A DNA stretch of 10,332 bases, from assembly GCA_023423835.1 (NCBI GenBank), contig JAFAEW010000006.1, forward strand, positions 1 through 10,332, read 5' to 3'. This DNA comes from Bacteroidota bacterium. Its GTDB lineage: Bacteria; Bacteroidota; Bacteroidia; Chitinophagales; Chitinophagaceae. Shown piece after piece: positions 1-6,506 of the stretch; position 1 is the first letter of the stretch, and the number at the start of each line of letters is the position of its first letter. A program made the position numbers and the translations under genes. The notes under the pieces are model-generated. The model did not search any database. It saw only the letters and a list, made by a program, of their open reading frames with translations, and was not told where the DNA came from.

Positions 1-3000
1 ATCAAAGGTACCACAACCGGTACGGCCGCCGCAGCAGACGGTACATTTCGGATCTCGGTAAAACCGGGAGATGTACTCGTGTTTTCTGCAGTTAACTTTG
101 GTTCTACCGAAGTCACAGTTGAAAATCAAACCAACCTTGATGTTACCCTTACCAGAACAGCCGGAACGATTGAAGAAGTGGTGGTTACGGCTTTGGGTAT
201 CCGGAGAAACAGAAATACCTTACCATATGCCGCGCAGCAGGTTTCGAGCGATGAGATCACGAAAACGAGAACCGAAAATTTTGCGGATGCCTTGTCCGGA
301 AAAGTTGCCGGTCTGCAGATCAAACAGAACAACAATCTCGGCGGTTCAACCAATATTGTACTGAGAGGTACGAAATCAATCAGCGGCAGTAATCAGGCAC
401 TGATCGTAGTAGACGGTGTGCCGGTAAACAATTCAAACTTCAATTCCTCCGACCAGGTACAGGGATTTGAAGGATACGATTTTGGTAATACCGGAGCAGA
501 TGTAAATCCCGACGACATTCAATCTGTGAATGTGCTGAAAGGAGCGGCAGCCACCGCCTTATACGGCAGCCGTGCCTCAAATGGTGTGATTCTTATTACC
601 ACAAAGAAAGGAAGGAAAGGTTTGGGAATCAGTGTAAACATTGGCGGTGCAACCGGTTGGATGGACAAAAGCACCTGGATAAAATATCAGCATGAATATG
701 GATCCGGTTATTACGATCCCGATTATTACACTTACTCTGATGCTCCGCCTTCTCCGGACTCTCATTTTTGGTATTTTGATGTAAATGGTGATGGGGTAGG
801 CGACCTGGTAGTTCCCACCACCGAAGATGCCTCCTTCGGCGCGCATTTCGATCCCAGCCTGATGGTCTATCAATGGGATGCATTTGATCCTTCTTCTCCC
901 AATTATCTCAAACCAACACCCTGGGTAGCACCTGCACACGATCCAACTGATTTCTTTCAAAATCCCGTGTCTTCAAGTGCAAGCATTTTTGTTCAGGGTG
1001 GTGGCGACCGGGCAACTTTCAAACTGGGATATACGCATACGGATGATAAGGGAATACTGCCCAACAGCGATCTGATGAAAAATCTTGTAAACCTTCAGGC
1101 AGATTATAAGATAAGCGATAAGCTTACAGCTACCGGTTCAGTAAACTTTTCACAACAGCTTGCAACCGGAAGATATGGAAATGGCTACGGCGATGTAAAT
1201 CCGGCAACCAGCTTTCGAGAATGGTGGGAAATGAACGTGGATGTGAAGGAGCAAAAAGACGCGTATTTCAGAACCGGCGGAAAGAATATCACCTGGAATA
1301 TGGCCGGTCCGCCGGAAAACATAGGACCTATCTATTGGGATAATCCCTATTATGTTCGATATCAAAACTACGAAACCGATTCAAGATATCGTTACATCTC
1401 TTATGTTACACTTAACTACGCGGCTAACAACTGGCTGAATTTAATGGGAAGGGTATCTTTGGATAATTATTCATTCCTCCTTGAACAAAGAACAGGCTTT
1501 CAATCGATCAATATCGGATCATACGAAAGAACCAATATCAACTTTCTTGAAGTTAATTACGACTTTCTCGCCAATGTTGATAAAGACATTTCTTCTGATC
1601 TGAACTTTAAAGCACTGCTGGGTGCCAATTTGAGAAGAAACCGCTTAAACTCCATCGATGCTTCCACCAATGGCGGGCTCATCAATCCCGGCATTTATAG
1701 TCTTGCCAATTCAGTTTATCCGATTACGGCCCCGGTTGAAGCAGATGAAACACGCGAAGTGGGAGGAATATTTGGTGGCATCACGCTCACTTACCGCGAT
1801 ATGTTGATCCTAGATGCCACTGCGCGTCGTGATCAGTCCTCAACATTGCCGAAAGGAAATAATGCTTATTTCTATCCTGCGGTGTCTGCCGGTTTTGTTT
1901 TCTCAAAGCTGATGCCGAATGTCGACTGGTTGAGTTTCGGTAAACTGCGGTTGAATTATGCGGAAGTAGGTAATGATGCCGGTTTTGATCAGATTATGAA
2001 TTCCTATGCTCAACCAACACCTTACAACGGCGTACCCTTATTTTCTGTGTCTTCTACTTTGAAGAATGCCGATTTAAAACCGGAACGAACACGTAGTTAT
2101 GAAGCAGGTCTTGAACTTTCATTATTGAAAAACAGGATTGGTTTGGATGCCACCTATTTCAAAACCAATACAATTGACCAGATCATTCCGGTTACAATTT
2201 CAGGTGCAACGGGTTATACCACCCAAATCATTAATGCAGGAAATGTAGAAAATAAAGGGGTGGAACTTTCTTTGAATCTCGTTCCGGTAAAAACCCAGAA
2301 CTTCAATTGGAATTTAAACCTGAACTGGACCAAGATCAACAATAAGGTTATCAGTCTGCATGGAAGCACTGAAAACATTCTTCTCGGAGGATTTCAGGGT
2401 AATGTAACCCTAAACGCTGTTGTGGGTCAGCCCTTTGGCGTGTTGAAAGGAACCGATTATATCTATGATTCTGCCAGTGGTCAGCCGATGGTAGATGGTG
2501 ACGGTTATTACCTTATTTCCGGATCAGCCAACAATATTATCGGAAACATCACTCCCGATTGGACAGGCGGCATCAACAACCGGTTTACACTTGGAAATCT
2601 CTCCTTAGGGTTCCTGATCGATTTTAAACAGGGTGGCGACGTTTATTCTGTTGACCAGTGGTACGGACAGGGAACCGGTTTGACAGCCAATACAGCCGGA
2701 CTGAACGATTTGGGAAATCCGAAAAGAGATCTTCCGGAAAATGGTGGCGGCGTTATTTTTCCCGGAGTTACGGAAGACGGAAAGCCGAATACAACGCATG
2801 CTTTGGTAACCGGCTTGAGAGGATATGGTTATAACAGCTGGCCCAATAAAGGATTCATCTATGATGCGAGTTATATAAAACTGAGGGAAGCCAACATCAC
2901 TTATTCTTTCCCGCAGAAATGGTTTAACCGTATCAGCGCCATAAAGGGTGTTGATCTCTCCATCTATGGAAGAAATCTTTGGATCATTCATAAGAATTTG

Positions 3001-3111
3001 CCGGATGCGGATCCTGAAGAAGGCCCGAGCTCAGGCAATATTCAGGGTGTTCAGGTTGGAAGTTATCCGACTTACAGAAATGTAGGATTTAATCTTAATG
3101 TGAAATTTTAA
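1..3111 (+). CDS. SusC/RagA-family TonB-dependent outer-membrane transporter (5' end missing)
   Basis: Outer-membrane beta-barrel that imports a ligand captured by its SusD partner, powered by TonB/ExbBD. The frame is open from base 1 to a TAA at 3109-3111, giving 1036 visible residues. The signal peptide and the start of the N-terminal carboxypeptidase-regulatory-like domain lie outside the window. A GTG at 79 is an internal valine, not a start. Visible residues 1-55 are the end of that domain (ADGTFRISV, then VLVFSAVNFGSTEV). EEVVVTALGI at 58-67 is the hallmark of the family and the likely TonB-box region. The plug domain follows, with ALSGKVAGLQIK, IVLRGTKSISG, ALIVVDGVPVNN, VLKGAAATALYGSRASNGVI and ITTKKG. 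The rest is barrel, ending in NLNVKF with the terminal aromatic typical of outer-membrane proteins. A DxNxDGxxD loop sits at residues 260-268. Length fits the family (about 1000-1100). SusD follows after 11 bp. Family assignment is very secure; substrate is unknown. Confidence 0.96.
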   Translation: MKGTTTGTAAAADGTFRISVKPGDVLVFSAVNFGSTEVTVENQTNLDVTLTRTAGTIEEVVVTALGIRRNRNTLPYAAQQVSSDEITKTRTENFADALSGKVAGLQIKQNNNLGGSTNIVLRGTKSISGSNQALIVVDGVPVNNSNFNSSDQVQGFEGYDFGNTGADVNPDDIQSVNVLKGAAATALYGSRASNGVILITTKKGRKGLGISVNIGGATGWMDKSTWIKYQHEYGSGYYDPDYYTYSDAPPSPDSHFWYFDVNGDGVGDLVVPTTEDASFGAHFDPSLMVYQWDAFDPSSPNYLKPTPWVAPAHDPTDFFQNPVSSSASIFVQGGGDRATFKLGYTHTDDKGILPNSDLMKNLVNLQADYKISDKLTATGSVNFSQQLATGRYGNGYGDVNPATSFREWWEMNVDVKEQKDAYFRTGGKNITWNMAGPPENIGPIYWDNPYYVRYQNYETDSRYRYISYVTLNYAANNWLNLMGRVSLDNYSFLLEQRTGFQSINIGSYERTNINFLEVNYDFLANVDKDISSDLNFKALLGANLRRNRLNSIDASTNGGLINPGIYSLANSVYPITAPVEADETREVGGIFGGITLTYRDMLILDATARRDQSSTLPKGNNAYFYPAVSAGFVFSKLMPNVDWLSFGKLRLNYAEVGNDAGFDQIMNSYAQPTPYNGVPLFSVSSTLKNADLKPERTRSYEAGLELSLLKNRIGLDATYFKTNTIDQIIPVTISGATGYTTQIINAGNVENKGVELSLNLVPVKTQNFNWNLNLNWTKINNKVISLHGSTENILLGGFQGNVTLNAVVGQPFGVLKGTDYIYDSASGQPMVDGDGYYLISGSANNIIGNITPDWTGGINNRFTLGNLSLGFLIDFKQGGDVYSVDQWYGQGTGLTANTAGLNDLGNPKRDLPENGGGVIFPGVTEDGKPNTTHALVTGLRGYGYNSWPNKGFIYDASYIKLREANITYSFPQKWFNRISAIKGVDLSIYGRNLWIIHKNLPDADPEEGPSSGNIQGVQVGSYPTYRNVGFNLNVKF

Positions 3112-3122
3112 AACTCGTTGAT

Positions 3123-4574
3123 ATGAAAATTCAATCAATCAAAATAATTCCTTTCAGTTTGTTGCTGCTCACCCTGGGAAGCTGCACGAAAAACATGACG
3201 GAATTGAATGTAAATCCCAAGGCACCGCTGGTTGTTCAGGGTGAAATGCTGTTTTCTAATGCGGAAAAAGCGTTTACCGATGTAATTACTACACCCAATG
3301 TAAACTATACCAACTTTGAACTTTGGGTGGAGTATTGGGCTGAAACCACTTATCCGCAGGAAAGCCAGTATATTTTAAATCAGAGAAACAATGCGCTCAA
3401 CTGGTGGAATGGATTTTACCGTGATGTGCTCGAAGATTTAAACCAGTCTATCATTCTCATGCGTGAACAGGCATCAGATCCCACCTTGCTGCCCGATCAA
3501 AAAATGGCCTATACCAATAAGATAGCAGTGGCAAATGTCTTCAAAGCGTACGCCTTCTCTATATTGGTCAATACTTTTGGCGATGTTCCTTATACGCAGG
3601 CCTTTGAAGGAAGTGAAAACCTTACGCCGGTTTACGATAATCAGAAAGATATCTTCTACGCCTGTCTCGATTCTATAAACACTGCCATCGGACAAATGGA
3701 TCGCACGGGCGAAAGTTTTGGCAGTGCGGATCTCATTTATGGAGGGGATATGGAAATGTGGTATAAGTTTGCAAACTCAGTGAAGCTTAAACTGGGATTG
3801 GTAATTGCAGATGTAGATCCTGCCCGTTCAAAGGCCGAAGTAGAAGCGGCGGCACCCAATGTATTTACATCAAACGGCGACAATGCCCTGTTTCCCTACA
3901 CCAATACACCGCCTAATGTAAATCCAATCTGGACCAATCTCGTTCAATCCGGCAGAAATGATTTTGTAGCAGCAAAAACGATCATCGATACGATGTATGC
4001 GCACAACGATCCCCGGATGCCCTACTATTTCACTGATTCCGCCGGCTCGGGAAAATTTGTAGGAGGAACGCCCGGTAGTGGTAACAATTTTTCTACCAAA
4101 TCTCATCCAAGCGACAAAGTGGAAGCGCCCGATTTCCCCGGAATTATTTTGGATTACGCAGAGGTACAGCTTCTCCTTTCTGAAGCCGCGGCGAGAGGTA
4201 TGAGTGTTGGCGGAACCGCGCAGGAACATTATAATGAAGGGGTTATGGCCTCTATTCAATGGTGGACCGATGGGGCCGACGATGGTTCTTCTTATGTGGC
4301 AATGCCGGTTAACCAATTTGATGCGGGTAACTGGAAACGAAGTGTGGGTGTGCAGGCCTGGATCAATTATTATACCCGAGGGTTTGATGCCTGGTTGTCG
4401 ATCAGGAGACTCGATTACCCCCAAATCATTCCGCCTGCTTCTGCCGTTTCGCCTTTCCCGGTAAGGGTTACCTATCCGCCAAATGAAGAAAATCTGAATC
4501 CGCATTATTCTGAGGCTGCTTCAAATATCGGCGGCGATGAAGTAACCAGCAAGTTGTTCTGGGACGTGCATTAA
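3123..4574 (+). CDS. SusD/RagB-like surface lipoprotein
   Basis: Ligand-binding lid of the SusC/SusD complex, expected on the outer face of the outer membrane. It is a complete 483-residue protein. The ATG at 3123 begins a lipoprotein signal peptide: K at 2 and 7, hydrophobic 8-18, and lipobox TLGSC with Cys21 as the lipidated residue. Features typical of the SusD-like_2/SusD_RagB superfamily are TELNVNPKAP just after the anchor, an aromatic-rich stretch at 62-100 (ELWVEYWAETTYPQ, NWWNGFYRDV), helical repeats around 131-160 ending in NTFGDVPYTQAF, YDNQKDIFYACLD at 171-183, MWYKFANSVKLKL at 212-224, LDYAEVQLLLSEAAARG in the C-terminal half, and the ending SKLFWDVH. It is probably co-transcribed with the SusC gene, 11 bp away. 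No clear Shine-Dalgarno is seen, which is normal for the phylum. Aromatic surface patches suit sugar binding, but RagB-type members bind peptides, so the ligand cannot be assigned. Confidence 0.95.
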   Translation: MKIQSIKIIPFSLLLLTLGSCTKNMTELNVNPKAPLVVQGEMLFSNAEKAFTDVITTPNVNYTNFELWVEYWAETTYPQESQYILNQRNNALNWWNGFYRDVLEDLNQSIILMREQASDPTLLPDQKMAYTNKIAVANVFKAYAFSILVNTFGDVPYTQAFEGSENLTPVYDNQKDIFYACLDSINTAIGQMDRTGESFGSADLIYGGDMEMWYKFANSVKLKLGLVIADVDPARSKAEVEAAAPNVFTSNGDNALFPYTNTPPNVNPIWTNLVQSGRNDFVAAKTIIDTMYAHNDPRMPYYFTDSAGSGKFVGGTPGSGNNFSTKSHPSDKVEAPDFPGIILDYAEVQLLLSEAAARGMSVGGTAQEHYNEGVMASIQWWTDGADDGSSYVAMPVNQFDAGNWKRSVGVQAWINYYTRGFDAWLSIRRLDYPQIIPPASAVSPFPVRVTYPPNEENLNPHYSEAASNIGGDEVTSKLFWDVH

Positions 4575-4601
4575 CATTCACTTAAAAACCAAACAGTTAA
4601 T

Positions 4602-4648
4602 ATCCGGTAATGGATCAGGGAATACAATCCATTACCGGATTTTTATTT
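4602..4648 (+). terminator. Strong rho-independent terminator after the SusC/SusD unit
   Basis: A perfect 14-bp inverted repeat has arms ATCCGGTAATGGAT (4602-4615) and ATCCATTACCGGAT (4627-4640), an 11-nt loop, and then TTTTATTT (4641-4648). It starts 27 bp after the SusD stop. Stem length, perfect pairing and the T-tract make this a convincing intrinsic terminator. It separates SusC/SusD transcription from the next gene on the same strand. On the minus strand the following T-run is weaker and lies farther away, so the + direction is the likely working one. Confidence 0.9.
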
Positions 4649-4679
4649 AATCACCCATCGCTTTTCGGATTAACTTTTG
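4646..4679 (+). promoter_or_regulatory. Candidate Bacteroidota-type promoter for the DUF4251 gene
   Basis: TAACTTTTG at 4671-4679 resembles the Bacteroidota -7 element TAnnTTTG (seven of eight positions as TAACTTTT, or the full motif with one extra T). TTTA at 4646-4649, 21 bp upstream, is a weak match to the -33 TTTG element. The box ends 23 bp before the ATG at 4703, which leaves a short leader. Placement just after the terminator makes a separate promoter necessary or at least sensible. The elements are short and the region is AT-rich, so this is only a candidate. Confidence 0.35.
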
Positions 4680-4702
4680 ATACAGTTCTTTCAAACAACA
4701 TT

Positions 4703-5203
4703 ATGAAAACGGCAAAGCAGCTTATTACCATTGCAGTTTGTCTGGCCGGTATCTTTTGGGCAGCCGGATGTTCCACTCCAAAGGAATTTGTGCAGCTTGG
4801 ACCGGCAGATGTTTCAAATCTTATGTCGGGAAAATCCTTCATCTTTATTGCCCAGCGCATGAATCCGATGAGCGGCCCTCAAAAGCCACTGACGAGTTAT
4901 TATGATGTGGTGGTGAGTAAAGACACAGTCAACTCTTTTCTGCCCTATTTTGGACGGTCTTATGTTGGCATCATCAACACATCTGAAAGTCCCTTGCAAT
5001 TCATTTCTACGAATTTCAGCTATAAGGTGTCGGAAGGCAAAAACGGGTGGGAAGTTGCTATTGCTCCCAATGACCGAAGGGAGATTCAGTCGCTTAATTT
5101 CACTGTCTTCAACAACGGATCGGCCACTTTAAATGTAACGAGTACCAACAGGGAAGCTATTTCGTTTTCCGGTTACGTACAGCCGCGGTCGGCAAATAAA
5201 TAA
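4703..5203 (+). CDS. DUF4251 domain lipoprotein
   Basis: Small predicted lipoprotein of 166 residues, function unknown. I place the start at the ATG at 4703 because it opens a lipoprotein signal peptide: K2, K5, hydrophobic 7-21, then AAGC with Cys23 and Ser24. An in-frame ATG at 4610 would add 31 residues, but it lies inside the terminator stem and would bury the signal peptide. Residues about 35-160 match the Bacteroidota family DUF4251: FIFIAQRMNPMSG at 46-58, YYDVVVSKDTV at 66-76, the hallmark SFLPYFGRSY at 78-87, LQFISTNFSYKV at 98-109, a beta-rich middle, and TNREAISFSGYVQP at 148-161. The protein is expected to be anchored to a membrane facing the periplasm; Ser at +2 does not settle which one. 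The terminator upstream argues against it being a fixed part of the SusC/SusD unit. It converges on alanine dehydrogenase with an 18-bp gap. Family call is firm; role unknown. Confidence 0.9.
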   Translation: MKTAKQLITIAVCLAGIFWAAGCSTPKEFVQLGPADVSNLMSGKSFIFIAQRMNPMSGPQKPLTSYYDVVVSKDTVNSFLPYFGRSYVGIINTSESPLQFISTNFSYKVSEGKNGWEVAIAPNDRREIQSLNFTVFNNGSATLNVTSTNREAISFSGYVQPRSANK

Positions 5204-5221
5204 GTTCAGTAATATACGCCG

Positions 5222-6436
5222 CTATCGTCTCGCTGCAATCAACAAGTTGAGGTCTGTAAATTTCAAATCAAAACGCTGGCTGATATAGATATTTGTCAGA
5301 TGACCTTTATACAGATAAACACCGTGTCTGAGGTTGAAGTTGTGCCAAAGCATTTCATCCAGCCCGCCTGCATCTCCGGCATTTATGATCATTGGCATCA
5401 ATACATTACTGATCGCATGACTTGCCGTTCTCGCAAATCCGCTGGGAATGTTTGGAACACAATAGTGGATAACGTCGTGCTTTACAAACACCGGCTTTTC
5501 ATGGGTGGTAAGACTGCTTGTTTCAAAAGTGCCGCCCCGGTCTATGCTCACGTCAATAATCACGCTGCCCGGTCGCATATTCATCACCATTTCTTCGGTT
5601 ACCACCATCGGGCAATGTCCTGAATCGCTCTTTAATGCGCCCACTGCCACTTCGCAGGTTTTGATTTGTTTAGCAAGAATTCCCGGTTCAATAACACTTG
5701 TCCAAACCCTTACACCCAAATTGTTTTGCAAGCGGTTTAAGCGGTAAACGTTGTTGTCAAACACCTTTACGGATGCCCCCATCGATAAGGCCGTTCTGGT
5801 AGCAAATTCTCCCACTACGCCTGCCCCGATGATGATAACTTTTGTAGGGGGAATACCGCTTATTCCACCCAGTAAAACGCCTTTGCCTTTGTCGCGGCTG
5901 CTCAAATACTGTCCGGCAATCAGGATCGCTGCACTGCCGGCTATCTCGCTCATGCTTCTTACAATGGGAAAAGTTCCGCTGTCGTCTTTGAGACTTTCAA
6001 ATCCAAGGGCAGTGATTCCTTTTTCCATCATCTTTTGAATCACAGGTTTTTGAACCATCGATATGTGAAGCGGAGAAATAATCGTTTGTCCCTGTTGCAG
6101 AAATGGAAGATCTTCTTTGCTTACCGGAGCACTTTTAATAACGATCGGCGCCTTGAAGACGCCTTCTTTGTCGTACACGATGGTAGCTCCGGCATCACTG
6201 AAATCCTTATCTGAATATTTGCTTCCTTCACCCGCCTTCGTTTCAACCACTACGCGATGGCCATTGTTCGTCAACACCCTGACAGCTTCCGGAATCAGCG
6301 GCACCCGCTTTTCCTGAAAAGTAGTTTCACGCGGTAAACCAATTTCCATTTCGGCACCCTTTGCCTTAATGTCCAGTGTCTCTTCCATCGTTTCGTAACT
6401 TATGGAAGAACTGATCAGCGGCTTTGTTTTTGACAT
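5222..6436 (-). CDS. ald: Alanine dehydrogenase (NAD-dependent)
   Basis: Catalyses reversible oxidative deamination of L-alanine to pyruvate and ammonia with NAD+, a cytoplasmic step in amino-acid catabolism and nitrogen balance. The protein has 404 residues. The N-terminal catalytic domain begins MEIGLPRET at 30-38 and continues EKRVPLIPEAV. By alignment from memory with characterised enzymes, Arg44 and Lys101 are the substrate-contacting residues and His124 (SPLHIS) the catalytic histidine. The Rossmann domain has VIIIGAGVVGEFA (GxGxxG at 204-209), with Asp227 in the NAD-ribose position. IDVSIDRGGTFETS carries the catalytic Asp299. IDRGGTFETS favours alanine dehydrogenase over the related transhydrogenase alpha subunit, which lacks this His/Asp pair. 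A 29-residue N-terminal extension precedes the usual family start; Bacteroidota homologues often carry one, so I keep the ATG at 6436, although Met17 or Met30 remain possible. It lies 70 bp downstream of the lipase gene. A weak -7-like TAATTTTA (6462-6455) could serve as its own promoter. Confidence 0.93.
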   Translation of the reverse strand: MSKTKPLISSSISYETMEETLDIKAKGAEMEIGLPRETTFQEKRVPLIPEAVRVLTNNGHRVVVETKAGEGSKYSDKDFSDAGATIVYDKEGVFKAPIVIKSAPVSKEDLPFLQQGQTIISPLHISMVQKPVIQKMMEKGITALGFESLKDDSGTFPIVRSMSEIAGSAAILIAGQYLSSRDKGKGVLLGGISGIPPTKVIIIGAGVVGEFATRTALSMGASVKVFDNNVYRLNRLQNNLGVRVWTSVIEPGILAKQIKTCEVAVGALKSDSGHCPMVVTEEMVMNMRPGSVIIDVSIDRGGTFETSSLTTHEKPVFVKHDVIHYCVPNIPSGFARTASHAISNVLMPMIINAGDAGGLDEMLWHNFNLRHGVYLYKGHLTNIYISQRFDLKFTDLNLLIAARR

Positions 6437-6506
6437 TGAAACTGAATTAATGGATAAAATTACTCATTTTCTTCTTTGGTTTTCTAATACCCTGATTTCT
6501 TACCTT

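Noticed and set aside
79..81. GTG as a possible start of the SusC-type gene
   Set aside because: The same frame is open to base 1 and already encodes recognisable carboxypeptidase-regulatory-like domain sequence upstream, so this codon is an internal valine.
577..960. A 127-codon minus-strand frame inside the SusC gene
   Set aside because: It is antisense to conserved SusC coding sequence and has no recognisable domain or initiation context.
3870..4505. A 211-codon open frame on the minus strand inside the SusD gene
   Set aside because: It is wholly antisense to a well-supported gene, and its translation is rich in Arg, Gly, Ile and His with no family motif, as expected of a shadow frame.
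5204..5221. Shared bidirectional terminator between the convergent DUF4251 and alanine dehydrogenase genes
   Set aside because: The 18-bp gap and its flanks show no hairpin followed by a T-run on either strand.
5222..6436. NAD(P) transhydrogenase alpha subunit as an alternative to alanine dehydrogenase
   Set aside because: The catalytic His124 and the Asp299 motif IDRGGTFETS match alanine dehydrogenase, and no transhydrogenase beta subunit is adjacent.
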